From Thalassobius sp047123305 (lineage in GTDB: Bacteria; Pseudomonadota; Alphaproteobacteria; Rhodobacterales; Rhodobacteraceae): DNA of 64,000 nucleotides. The position numbers and the translations under genes are program-made. The stretch spans positions 248,001-312,000 of the forward strand of contig NZ_CP138918.1 of assembly GCF_047123305.1 (NCBI RefSeq), written 5' to 3'. Below the pieces are notes generated by a model. That model saw only the letters and a program-made list of their open reading frames with translations, made no database searches and was not told the origin of the DNA. Positions 51,847 to 59,736 of this stretch are shown in pieces; within the stretch, counting starts at the first letter, position 1, and every line of letters starts with the position of its first letter.

Positions 51847-51921
51847 TCTATGCCTGTTTACACTACACCGTGTTCGTAACTCACACGCACAGTTCGAAGA
51901 CCGTTTTTTGAAAGTCACCAG

Positions 51922-52791
51922 ATGTTTCGTATATTGGCAAAAGTCATTGCAAGGCGCCGGTCTATTCAGTCCACACCGCCCGCCCCTAACAACCCGCTTG
52001 AGGCAAGACTCAACAACCACAGTGGGTTCGTGCGCGAGGCGGCTTTAAATCAGCTTGACGGTCCTGTTAACGATCCCGAAACGATCCGCGCGGTGTTTTT
52101 GCGGCTTAACGACTGGGTACCGAAGGTCCGGTCCGCCGCAATGGCGGCACTGCTACGTTGCGTGGAGACAACAAGCGCCGAAGTTTGGCTTCCGATACTG
52201 AAAACCCTACTGCCGCAAATGGGTACATGGCAAAGGTGGACAAAGGGCCCCCAGCCCACCCCGCGCGACGTGGCCTATGATCTGTTGCGACGTCAGGACG
52301 TGTTGGACGTTTTGTTGATCGAGTTCCTGCACAGCCGGGAAGCCAAATTAGGGAAGGTCTTTGCCCTCCTAAACGGCAATTTGCTGCTGGATGCACATCT
52401 GCAGGAGATCGCGTCGAAGACCACACTGCCGCATATACGCGGCACGGCCCTGACTTGCCTACTGACCGGAGAAATACGTTGGCCTACAGGTGCAACCCAG
52501 TTGGTTTGGGTAGACAAATCGCTGGGCAAGCGGCGATTGGAACGCGTTTACAAGACCCGGCCTCTGTCCGTCGATGTGCCTCTGCTGCAAGTGCTTGAAA
52601 CAGCCACCGCAGACAAAGCACGTGGGGTACGGCTGAATGCGGCAGATGGGCTGATCGCGCATAAGCAAAACCCAGAGGTGACCCCACAAATCCCCGCTTT
52701 GATGGACCGTCTGGGCAACGATCCATCCCCTGCCATGCAAGGCCGTATGGAGTTTCTCAGACGCAAACTGGCCGAGGAATCGCGGATCTGA
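51922..52791 (+). CDS. HEAT-repeat protein
   Basis: A 289-residue helical-repeat protein. HEAT-like units include GFVREAALNQLDGPVNDPETI, WVPKVRSAAMAALLRCVETT and ARGVRLNAADGLIAHKQNPEV; the middle part is less regular. There is no signal peptide and no catalytic motif, so a scaffold or binding role is likely. Base composition is slightly lower in G+C than the neighbours. It follows the MORN terminator and has no evident partner. Confidence 0.7.
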   Translation: MFRILAKVIARRRSIQSTPPAPNNPLEARLNNHSGFVREAALNQLDGPVNDPETIRAVFLRLNDWVPKVRSAAMAALLRCVETTSAEVWLPILKTLLPQMGTWQRWTKGPQPTPRDVAYDLLRRQDVLDVLLIEFLHSREAKLGKVFALLNGNLLLDAHLQEIASKTTLPHIRGTALTCLLTGEIRWPTGATQLVWVDKSLGKRRLERVYKTRPLSVDVPLLQVLETATADKARGVRLNAADGLIAHKQNPEVTPQIPALMDRLGNDPSPAMQGRMEFLRRKLAEESRI

Positions 52792-52798
52792 AAAAGCG

Positions 52799-52820
52799 AA
52801 GGGCGGCTGATGCCGCCCCT
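52799..52820 (+). terminator. Hairpin after the HEAT gene
   Basis: GGGCGGC-tgat-GCCGCCC (52801-52818), nine bases after the stop. The tail CTCATGATT is poor in T, so this is a weak call. Confidence 0.45.
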
Positions 52821-52856
52821 CATGATTGCCTCAAGCAGACACACAGGTTTTAGGAC

Positions 52857-53645
52857 TCAAAACTTCCCGTTGCCATGAACCATTTCGGCGGGGGTGGGGG
52901 CAACGACGTCCCAGTGTTCGACGATTTTGCCTTCCTCTACACGCCAGAGGTCAAAGAAGGCCCAGGGTTTACCGCTGACCACCGCGTCAGAGGCGACGAA
53001 GACAAAGTTGCCTTCCGCCACAACAATCTGCGGTTCAAACTTGGTGATGACGAAGCCCTGATCGGCCCAGGCTTTGGTGCCCTCGAACAATCCGTCGATC
53101 CCGTCGGCAAGGTTGGGATTGTGCTGCATGTAGACCTCAGAATACATCGGCGCTTTTTCCGGGGCGGCACCGCCCAGAACGTCCCGCACAAAGCCCAAGA
53201 CCAGCGCCTTGTTCTCCTCGGTTTTGTCGCGATCCGTGATCTCGGTTGCGCCATCGGTCATGCCACGGCCGGAAACGGTGGTTCCTGGCACAGGTTTCAG
53301 GTTGTCCCAATGTTCGGCGACCTTGCCATCCTCCACCCGGAAAATGTCGAAGGCGGCGAGGGTCGGGGCGCCGAAAGCATCGGCGTTTTCAAAGGTGCTG
53401 TGCAGCACAACCAGATCACCTTCGGACAGGACGCGGTGGGTTTTCACCGTCATGCCGGACTGTGCCACCAGCGGGATCAGCCCGGCCAGCCCGTCAGCCC
53501 CGGTGGGCACCTGCGGATTGTGCTGAATGTAGTCAGGCGTCACCAGCTGACGGGCGGCCTCGGGATCGTGATCGTGATCGTGATCGTGATCGTGATCGAC
53601 GAAGGCGGCGGTGAAAAGAGCGATGACAAGTTCTTTGATGGCCAT
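52857..53645 (-). CDS. Tandem SnoaL/NTF2-like protein with Asp-His repeat
   Basis: A 262-residue protein with two SnoaL-like domains in tandem: the first with DYIQHNPQVPTGADGL and FDIFRVEDGKVAEHWDNL, the second with VYMQHNPNLADGIDGL and FDLWRVEEGKIVEHWDVV. Such domains occur in polyketide cyclases and many hydrolases; the substrate is unknown. Residues 17-27 are a (DH)n run encoded by six copies of a GATCGT-type hexamer. It is divergent from the HxlR gene, its probable regulator. Confidence 0.85.
   Translation of the reverse strand: MAIKELVIALFTAAFVDHDHDHDHDHDPEAARQLVTPDYIQHNPQVPTGADGLAGLIPLVAQSGMTVKTHRVLSEGDLVVLHSTFENADAFGAPTLAAFDIFRVEDGKVAEHWDNLKPVPGTTVSGRGMTDGATEITDRDKTEENKALVLGFVRDVLGGAAPEKAPMYSEVYMQHNPNLADGIDGLFEGTKAWADQGFVITKFEPQIVVAEGNFVFVASDAVVSGKPWAFFDLWRVEEGKIVEHWDVVAPTPAEMVHGNGKF
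53564..53599. repeat. Hexanucleotide tandem repeat (GATCGT)5-GATCGA in coding sequence
   Basis: Five exact GATCGT units and a sixth GATCGA. On the minus strand each unit encodes Asp-His. Gain or loss of a unit keeps the frame, so copy number can vary between strains without breaking the gene. Confidence 0.85.
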
Positions 53646-53680
53646 GGTGTGATCCTCTCATTCGTAGGGTGTGACTAAGT

Positions 53681-53697
53681 GGTATCAAATTCATACC
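53681..53697. promoter_or_regulatory. Candidate HxlR operator
   Basis: GGTAT-caaattc-ATACC, a 17-bp inverted repeat 36 bases upstream of the SnoaL-like start, in the region shared with the divergent HxlR gene. A looser GTACC...GGTAT pair lies just to the right (53709-53733). Confidence 0.5.
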
Positions 53698-53826
53698 GCA
53701 TAGCAATTACGTACCTTGAAGTGACCTGGTATGCTGGACCCTACCTGCTCGTGCAGGCAGTACTTGTTGAGGTTCGGAGGCTTCGTTACTGTAGAGGTAA
53801 GTTGCGAATCACTACTAGGAATGATC

Positions 53827-54204
53827 ATGCTACCAATTGGCGTTGCCAATAAGGCCGAGGCCTCGAACTGCTGCATCCGATCCGTGCTGTCCAATGTGAC
53901 GGGCAAGTGGCGGATGATCGTCATTCTAGCGCTGGAGGATGAGCCGAAACGGTTTGGCGATCTGAAACGCTGTATCGGCGATGTGACCCAGAGCGTGCTG
54001 ACAGAGAACCTGCGCGGATTGCAGCGCGATGGCTATCTGACGCGCACGGTTGATCCCGGCCCGCCGGTGGCCGTGTCTTATGAGCTGACGCCTCGCGGGC
54101 GTAGCCTGCTGGAGCTGCTGAAACCGTTGGTGTTCTGGTCACATGATCAGATGGACCCGGTGCGGCAAACCCGGATGGAGTATGATCGGGCCAACGCAAA
54201 GTAG
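53827..54204 (+). CDS. HxlR-family transcriptional regulator
   Basis: A 125-residue winged-helix protein. The core CCIRSVLSNVTGKWRMIVILALEDEPKRFGDLKRCI and SVLTENLRGLQRDGYLTR are HxlR blocks. The CC pair near residue 15 could be redox- or electrophile-responsive, as in several HxlR proteins; that is inference. The ATG at 53827 follows TAGGA by six bases. The divergent SnoaL-like gene is the likely target. Confidence 0.85.
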   Translation: MLPIGVANKAEASNCCIRSVLSNVTGKWRMIVILALEDEPKRFGDLKRCIGDVTQSVLTENLRGLQRDGYLTRTVDPGPPVAVSYELTPRGRSLLELLKPLVFWSHDQMDPVRQTRMEYDRANAK

Positions 54205-54223
54205 TGGGCTCCCGGTTAGCGCT

Positions 54224-54889
54224 TCACCAGACCACCCGCTTGCTCTGCCAGTCGAAAAACCCACCGCTGTCTTCGGGAGTTAGCCCCGCAATGACCTCCA
54301 GCAGGTTGTGGGCCGCCGTTTCTGGAAGAACGGTTGTGTGGCGGGCGGCATAGTTTTTGGTAAACGGAGTGGTCACCGTGCCCGGATGCAGCGCGGCGCA
54401 GATGACGCCCTTGTGACTGCGGGCCAATTCAATCGCAGCAGTGTGGATCACCTGATTAAGCGCCGCCTTGGCGCTGCGATAGCTGATCCAGCCACCCAGC
54501 CGATTGTCGCCGATGGATCCCACCCGTGCAGACAGCGCCGCAAAGACCGCTCTGCCCTGACGCGGCAGCAAGGGCAGCGCGTGTTTCAAAACCAAGGCAG
54601 GCCCAAGGCAGTTGACCGCAAACTGATCCTGCATCGCAGCCGGGTCCAGCGCCTTGAGGGTCTTTTCCGGCGGCTGCCCCGCACCATGCAATGCGCCAGT
54701 GGCGACAAAAATCAGATCATAGGGCCCCTGCAACGCTTGCAAATGCGCCTGCACCGAGGCCTCATCTGTAATGTCCAAACCCTGTTGCGACCGCGACAGT
54801 GCGGTGACAGCCACACCGCGCTGCACCAGCTCTGCAACAACCGCTGCGCCGATCCCACCGGAGGCGCCAATAATCAATGCGCGTTTCAT
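54224..54889 (-). CDS. Short-chain dehydrogenase/reductase (C-factor-like)
   Basis: A 221-residue SDR. The cofactor loop GASGGIGAAV is at 8-17, the catalytic Ser in ALSARVGSI, and YRSAKAALN holds the Tyr-x-x-x-Lys pair near 140. The short form, with WISYRSAKAALNQVI, resembles C-factor/CsgA-type SDRs. The substrate is unknown. Confidence 0.88.
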   Translation of the reverse strand: MKRALIIGASGGIGAAVVAELVQRGVAVTALSRSQQGLDITDEASVQAHLQALQGPYDLIFVATGALHGAGQPPEKTLKALDPAAMQDQFAVNCLGPALVLKHALPLLPRQGRAVFAALSARVGSIGDNRLGGWISYRSAKAALNQVIHTAAIELARSHKGVICAALHPGTVTTPFTKNYAARHTTVLPETAAHNLLEVIAGLTPEDSGGFFDWQSKRVVW

Positions 54890-54974
54890 GAGGGCTGATC
54901 TAGCGACAGATAAGCCCCTGCCAAGGGCAGATTCCCACTTTTCATTTCAAACAAGCCGGTTATAACTTCGCCCC

Positions 54975-55067
54975 ATGATGATGAAGGGCCATATCATTTC
55001 GACCGATCCCCGTGCTGGCTGCGCGGGCGTTTCGGCTGCCCTCATCCTACTGCTAAGCCGCCTCTGA
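54975..55067 (+). CDS. leuL: leuA leader peptide, 30 aa with leucine codon cluster
   Basis: A 30-codon frame starting with three ATG codons (54975, 54978, 54981) and ending TGA at 55067. Its last eight codons read Leu-Ile-Leu-Leu-Leu-Ser-Arg-Leu, with two rare CTA codons. The last codons form the 5' arm of a ten-base hairpin (55061-55097). No Shine-Dalgarno is seen, but a TATAAC at 54961-54966 could be a -10 that makes the transcript start next to the ATG; leaderless leader peptides (trpL) are known in alphaproteobacteria. Function: attenuation of leuA by leucyl-tRNA supply (inferred). Confidence 0.7.
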   Translation: MMMKGHIISTDPRAGCAGVSAALILLLSRL

Positions 55068-55119
55068 GCGTGCCGTTTTGGCGCGACCGCTCAGAGGATG
55101 TGCCTGTTTCGCGCCCAAA
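55061..55119 (+). promoter_or_regulatory. leuA attenuator: two interleaved hairpins
   Basis: Hairpin 1: CCTCTGAGCG (55061-55070) with CGCTCAGAGG (55088-55097), a perfect ten-base stem. Hairpin 2: TTTGGCGCGA (55077-55086) with TCGCGCCCAAA (55109-55119, one bulged C). The arms interleave, so the two are alternatives or form a pseudoknot. A ribosome stalled on the leucine codons would open hairpin 1. No T tract follows hairpin 2. Confidence 0.6.
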
Positions 55120-55171
55120 CCCGCAAAACCCAACCACCGGCTTACGCACGTAATTACATAAGAGACCTGAC

Positions 55172-56761
55172 ATGACCGATTCCGCGACCACATCCCCCGC
55201 GCAAGATCACGTATTGATCTTTGACACCACGCTCCGCGATGGCGAACAAAGCCCCGGCGCCACCATGACCCATGACGAAAAGCTCGAAATTGCCGAGATG
55301 CTGGACGAAATGGGTGTGGACATCATCGAGGCCGGGTTCCCCATCGCCTCGGAAGGTGACTTCAACGCGGTGAAAGAGATCGCCCAGCGTTCCAAGAACT
55401 CGGTGATCTGTGGCCTGTCGCGTGCCAACTTCAAGGACATCGACCGCTGCTATGAAGCGGTGAAACACGCCGCCCAGCCGCGCATTCACACCTTTATCGG
55501 CACCTCGCCGCTGCACCGCGCCATTCCCAACCTTACCAAGGATGAGATGGCCGAGAAGATCCATGAGACCGTGACCCACGCCCGCAACCTCTGTGACAAC
55601 GTGCAATGGTCGCCGATGGATGCGCTGCGCACCGAACATGACTACCTGTTCCGGGTGATCGAGATCGCGATCAAAGCCGGCGCCACCACCATCAACATCC
55701 CTGACACGGTGGGCTACACCATCCCGCGTGAAAGCGCTGACCTGATCGCCAAGATTCGTGCCAATGTGCCAGGTGCGGATGAGGTGATCTTTGCCACCCA
55801 TTGTCACAATGACCTTGGCATGGCGACCGCCAACTCGCTGGCGGCGGTTGAGGCGGGGGCGCGTCAGATCGAATGCACCATCAACGGTCTGGGCGAACGC
55901 GCTGGCAACACCGCACTGGAAGAGGTTGTGATGGCCCTGAAGGTGCGCAATGACACCATGCCCTATGCCACCGGCATCGACACCACCAAGATCATGGGCA
56001 TCTCGCGCCGTGTGGCAGCGGTGTCGGGCTTTAACGTGCAGTTCAACAAGGCAATTGTGGGCAAGAACGCCTTTGCCCATGAAAGCGGCATCCATCAGGA
56101 CGGCATGCTGAAGAACGCTGAGACGTTTGAGATTATGCGCCCCGAAGATGTGGGCATCGCCGGCACCTCGCTGCCGCTTGGCAAACATTCGGGCCGTGCG
56201 GCGCTGCGCTCGAAGATGACGGAACTTGGCTTTGAACTGGCCGACAATCAGTTGAACGATCTGTTTGTGCGTTTCAAAGAGCTGGCAGACCGCAAGAAAG
56301 AGGTCTTTGACGATGATATCATTGCGCTGGTGCAGGTCGAGGCCGGTCAGGCCGACGCCGATACCATCCAGCTGAAACGTCTGCGGGTGATCTGTGGCAC
56401 CGACGGCCCGCAGGAGGCTGATCTAACGCTTGAGATTGACGGCGAAGAGAAAAACATCGACGCCACCGGTGACGGCCCTGTGGATGCGGCTTTTAACGCG
56501 GTGAAAATGCTGTATCCGCATGGCGCCCGTCTGCAGCTTTATCAGGTGCACGCTGTGACCGAAGGCACAGATGCGCAGGCCACTGTTTCTGTGCGAGTGG
56601 AAGAGGACGGGCGCATTGCCACCGGCTCTTCTGCGGATACCGACACGGTGGTGGCCAGTGTGAAGGCCTATATCTCGGCATTGAACCGCCTGATCGTGCG
56701 CCGCGAAAAAGTGGCGCCGGGCGGCGACAACAAAGAGATCAATTACAAAGACATGCACTGA
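55172..56761 (+). CDS. leuA: 2-Isopropylmalate synthase
   Basis: A 529-residue enzyme that condenses acetyl-CoA with 2-ketoisovalerate, first step of leucine synthesis. DTTLRDGEQSPGA at 18-30 begins the TIM barrel with the metal-binding Asp; HCHNDLGMATANS near 210 carries the metal His pair; GxGERAGN is present as GLGERAGNTALEE. The C-terminal third is the allosteric leucine-binding domain (LQLYQVHAVTEGTDAQATVSV). It is preceded by a leucine-codon leader. Confidence 0.96.
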   Translation: MTDSATTSPAQDHVLIFDTTLRDGEQSPGATMTHDEKLEIAEMLDEMGVDIIEAGFPIASEGDFNAVKEIAQRSKNSVICGLSRANFKDIDRCYEAVKHAAQPRIHTFIGTSPLHRAIPNLTKDEMAEKIHETVTHARNLCDNVQWSPMDALRTEHDYLFRVIEIAIKAGATTINIPDTVGYTIPRESADLIAKIRANVPGADEVIFATHCHNDLGMATANSLAAVEAGARQIECTINGLGERAGNTALEEVVMALKVRNDTMPYATGIDTTKIMGISRRVAAVSGFNVQFNKAIVGKNAFAHESGIHQDGMLKNAETFEIMRPEDVGIAGTSLPLGKHSGRAALRSKMTELGFELADNQLNDLFVRFKELADRKKEVFDDDIIALVQVEAGQADADTIQLKRLRVICGTDGPQEADLTLEIDGEEKNIDATGDGPVDAAFNAVKMLYPHGARLQLYQVHAVTEGTDAQATVSVRVEEDGRIATGSSADTDTVVASVKAYISALNRLIVRREKVAPGGDNKEINYKDMH

Positions 56762-56822
56762 TTCCTTGCGCAAAATGCCTTGTTTTAAGGCCTACGCGCA
56801 TAAATTGTCACACCGTCGAAAG

Positions 56823-56854
56823 AGAGCCCCGGATATATCCTCCGGGGCTTTTTT
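56823..56854 (+). terminator. Terminator of leuA
   Basis: AGCCCCGGA (56825-56833) with TCCGGGGCT (56841-56849), then a T run to 56854. Confidence 0.9.
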
Positions 56855-56911
56855 ATGACTCATTGGTCGGGGCCTGATCGCTGCGACCAAGGTTGGTGTA
56901 TATTTGCGCCC

Positions 56912-58288
56912 ATGAATGAGCTAAGCCCTCCCTGCGAGCCGGTCACGCCACTTCGTGGTGACCGGTCTTCGACGTTGGGGACAAAGACAAGCGTGATCAG
57001 GCGTCTGAACATCGGAAACAGTCGGATTTTTCCGGCGCCGCAGCGGTATCGCCGACAGGTGAGAACCTCCTATTCGGTGGTTCTCATCCTGATGCTGCTT
57101 GCGTTTTACAGCGGTGCGACAAACGTCTTCTTTGGCGGATTTTATTCCGGCATCGCCTCTGGCGTGGCCATCGCTGGTTTTCTGTTTTCCGGCTACCTGC
57201 ATCACATCGGCCGCCACACCTTGGCGCGGGTCAACCTGCTGGTCTTTGCCAACCTCTCAACCTTTGCCGCCGCGTTCTTTCTTGATCCCAACAGCAACAT
57301 CGCGCTGTTTTTGCTAGCGTTTGTTGGCCTGCCGTTCATTGTGATGTCCTGGCGGGAGCGGCGCAAAGTGACCCTGGCGCTTTGCACCCTGCCGCTGGTG
57401 TTGTGGATCATCCTGATGGTGACCAACTATGGCAACGGCGCCTTTGTTGAGATCGACCCGGAGGTTTCAGCGATTTTCGGCTATAGCCAGTCGATCATGG
57501 TCTTTGCCCTCGTGGCCATCGAATTTGCCTATTATGATTGGGTCACCCAGAATTACTCCCGCGCGATGCGCCGTTCACTGCGCAATGAAGAACGCGCCAA
57601 TAAGGCAAAAACCACCTTCTTGCGCTCGATGAGCCATGAGATGCGCACGCCGCTGAACGCCATCCTCGGGGCGTCTGACCTGCTGGCGCATCACCCGCGG
57701 GCCACCCCCGATATCAAACGTCTGGCACGGATCATTGACGATGCGGGCTCCGATATCCTGAGCCTGACCGAAAAGAGCATGGCCTATGGTCGGATCACCG
57801 CGGGCAATTATGAAACCCGCAGCGAGGCCGCAGATCCCCTGGGATTGATCGAGCCAATCACCGAACGCTTCCGCGACAAGATCGAGCGTAAGGACATCGC
57901 GCTGGAGATCAGCAAGACCAATCACCGCAAGGTGCTGGTCGACAGCATCATGTTCACCGAGGCGATGACCCAGGTCGTCGAAAATGCCGTGGCCTATACG
58001 CCGAACCACGGCAAAATCCGCCTGTCGATCGAGGACGGCCCTTCCGGGTTTGTCCGCCTCATGGTCAGCGACACCGGCCCCGGCATTCCCGAGGCGCGGC
58101 GGCATCAAGTGTTCCGCCCCTATGAGCGGCTGGACCAGACCTATGGCACCAAATCCGGCAGCGGCGTTGGCCTGACTATTGCGAAATCCTATATCGACGC
58201 GATGGGCGGCCGGATTGGTCTGGACAAGGGCAACAGCGAAGGCAGCACCATTGGCACCCACATCTGGGTCGAAGTGCCCGTTGCTTGA
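56912..58288 (+). CDS. Orphan membrane sensor histidine kinase
   Basis: A 458-residue kinase. The N terminus is followed by about six membrane helices (residues 53-205) with short loops, then a helix leading to the H-box FLRSMSHEMRTPLNAILG with the phospho-accepting His at 242. Then N-box TQVVENAVAYTP, G1 DTGPGIP, and G2 GSGVGLTIA. No HAMP, PAS or receiver domain and no adjacent response regulator, so it is an orphan that must signal elsewhere. The helical sensor is not assigned to a known family. Confidence 0.85.
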   Translation: MNELSPPCEPVTPLRGDRSSTLGTKTSVIRRLNIGNSRIFPAPQRYRRQVRTSYSVVLILMLLAFYSGATNVFFGGFYSGIASGVAIAGFLFSGYLHHIGRHTLARVNLLVFANLSTFAAAFFLDPNSNIALFLLAFVGLPFIVMSWRERRKVTLALCTLPLVLWIILMVTNYGNGAFVEIDPEVSAIFGYSQSIMVFALVAIEFAYYDWVTQNYSRAMRRSLRNEERANKAKTTFLRSMSHEMRTPLNAILGASDLLAHHPRATPDIKRLARIIDDAGSDILSLTEKSMAYGRITAGNYETRSEAADPLGLIEPITERFRDKIERKDIALEISKTNHRKVLVDSIMFTEAMTQVVENAVAYTPNHGKIRLSIEDGPSGFVRLMVSDTGPGIPEARRHQVFRPYERLDQTYGTKSGSGVGLTIAKSYIDAMGGRIGLDKGNSEGSTIGTHIWVEVPVA

Positions 58289-58437
58289 CCTGACACCCAC
58301 AGCACCAACCTGTGGCCGCAGCCACGCAGATGTGACCTGATCGCCCCCTTTCCCCGCCTCTCCGTAGCTTTGACACATTGAACCAACGCGCCCGTGTGGC
58401 TATGAGGCTTGGGAACAGAATTGGAAGGGCGGAACAG

Positions 58438-59703
58438 ATGGATCATTTCCTATATCGCGATGGCGCTTTGCATGCCGAAGATGTGCCTGTGGCAGAAATC
58501 GCGGCCAAGGTGGGCACGCCGTTCTATTGCTATTCCACCGCCACGCTGCTGCGCCACTTCCGCCTGTTTGACGAGGCGCTGAACGGCATCGACCATCTGG
58601 TCTGCTACGCGATGAAAGCGGCGTCCAACCAGGCAATCCTGAAAACACTGGCGCAGGCGGGTGCAGGTATGGATGTGGTTTCGGGTGGGGAATATGCTCG
58701 GGCCATTGCGGCGGGCGTGCCGGGCGACAAGATCGTTTTCTCCGGCGTGGGTAAAACCGCCGAAGAAATCCGCGCCGCCCTGACCGGCGGTATCCGCCAG
58801 TTCAACGTTGAATCCGAACCTGAGATGGAAGTGATTAACGCGGTGGCGCTGGAGCTGGGCAAGGTTGCGCCGATCACTGTGCGGGTGAACCCGGATGTGG
58901 ATGCCAAGACCCACGCCAAAATCGCCACCGGCAAATCTGAAAACAAATTCGGTATTCCGATTGCCCGCGCCCGCGAAGTTTATGCCCGCGCCGCCGCACT
59001 GCCCGGCCTGAAGGTTGTGGGCATCGACGTGCATATCGGCAGTCAGCTGACCGACCTGGAGCCCTTCCGTCAGGCCTATCGCAAAGTGGCTGATCTGACC
59101 GAGAGCCTGCGTGAAGACGGCCATGAGATCATCCGCCTTGATCTGGGCGGTGGTCTGGGCATTCCTTACACCCGCTCCAACGAAGCCCCGCCGCTGCCGG
59201 TGGAATATGGCGCGATGATCAAGGAAGAGCTGGGCCATCTGGGCTGTGAGATTGAAATTGAACCGGGCCGACTGATCGCAGGCAACGCCGGGATCATGGT
59301 CTCCAAGGTGATCTATGTGAAATCCGGCGAAGGTCGTGATTTCCTAATCCTCGACGGCGCTATGAACGATCTGCTGCGCCCTGCCATGTATGAGGCCCAT
59401 CACGACATCGTGCCGGTGGTGGAACCCGAAGCAGGCGTTGAACAGCAGCCCTATGACATCGTGGGGCCGGTCTGTGAAACCGGCGATACTTTCGCCAAAG
59501 AACGCATGATGACCCCGCTGGCGCCAGACGATCTGGTCGCCTTCCGCTCGGCCGGGGCCTATGGCGCGGTGATGGCGAGCGAGTATAACACCCGCCCGCT
59601 GATCCCCGAGGTTCTGGTGCATGGGGATCAATTTGCCGTCATTCGCGAACGACCAACGTTTGACGAGATGATGAATCGAGATACCATCCCAGAGTGGCTG
59701 TAA
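58438..59703 (+). CDS. lysA: Diaminopimelate decarboxylase
   Basis: A 421-residue PLP enzyme of the alanine-racemase fold that makes L-lysine from meso-diaminopimelate. The PLP lysine is in CYAMKAASN near 61; the glycine-rich phosphate loop LGGGLGIPY near 233; CETGDTFAKER near 345 gives the active-site Cys. GGAAGGGCGGAAC precedes the ATG at 58438. It forms a transcription unit with the TIGR02302 gene that starts 33 bases later. Confidence 0.95.
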   Translation: MDHFLYRDGALHAEDVPVAEIAAKVGTPFYCYSTATLLRHFRLFDEALNGIDHLVCYAMKAASNQAILKTLAQAGAGMDVVSGGEYARAIAAGVPGDKIVFSGVGKTAEEIRAALTGGIRQFNVESEPEMEVINAVALELGKVAPITVRVNPDVDAKTHAKIATGKSENKFGIPIARAREVYARAAALPGLKVVGIDVHIGSQLTDLEPFRQAYRKVADLTESLREDGHEIIRLDLGGGLGIPYTRSNEAPPLPVEYGAMIKEELGHLGCEIEIEPGRLIAGNAGIMVSKVIYVKSGEGRDFLILDGAMNDLLRPAMYEAHHDIVPVVEPEAGVEQQPYDIVGPVCETGDTFAKERMMTPLAPDDLVAFRSAGAYGAVMASEYNTRPLIPEVLVHGDQFAVIRERPTFDEMMNRDTIPEWL

Positions 59704-59709
59704 TGCGAT

Positions 59710-59729
59710 CCCCGCGTTGCAGCGCGGGG
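59710..59729 (+). promoter_or_regulatory. Hairpin covering the ribosome site of the TIGR02302 gene
   Basis: CCCCGCG (59710-59716), loop, CGCGGGG (59723-59729). The 3' arm contains the first part of GGGGAGAG, the Shine-Dalgarno of the gene starting at 59737, so the stem could limit its translation after lysA. Confidence 0.5.
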
Positions 59730-59736
59730 AGAGCGG

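Noticed and set aside
53641..53826. Extended HxlR frame starting at 53731
   Set aside because: The added residues carry no family similarity and the ATG at 53827 has a ribosome site.
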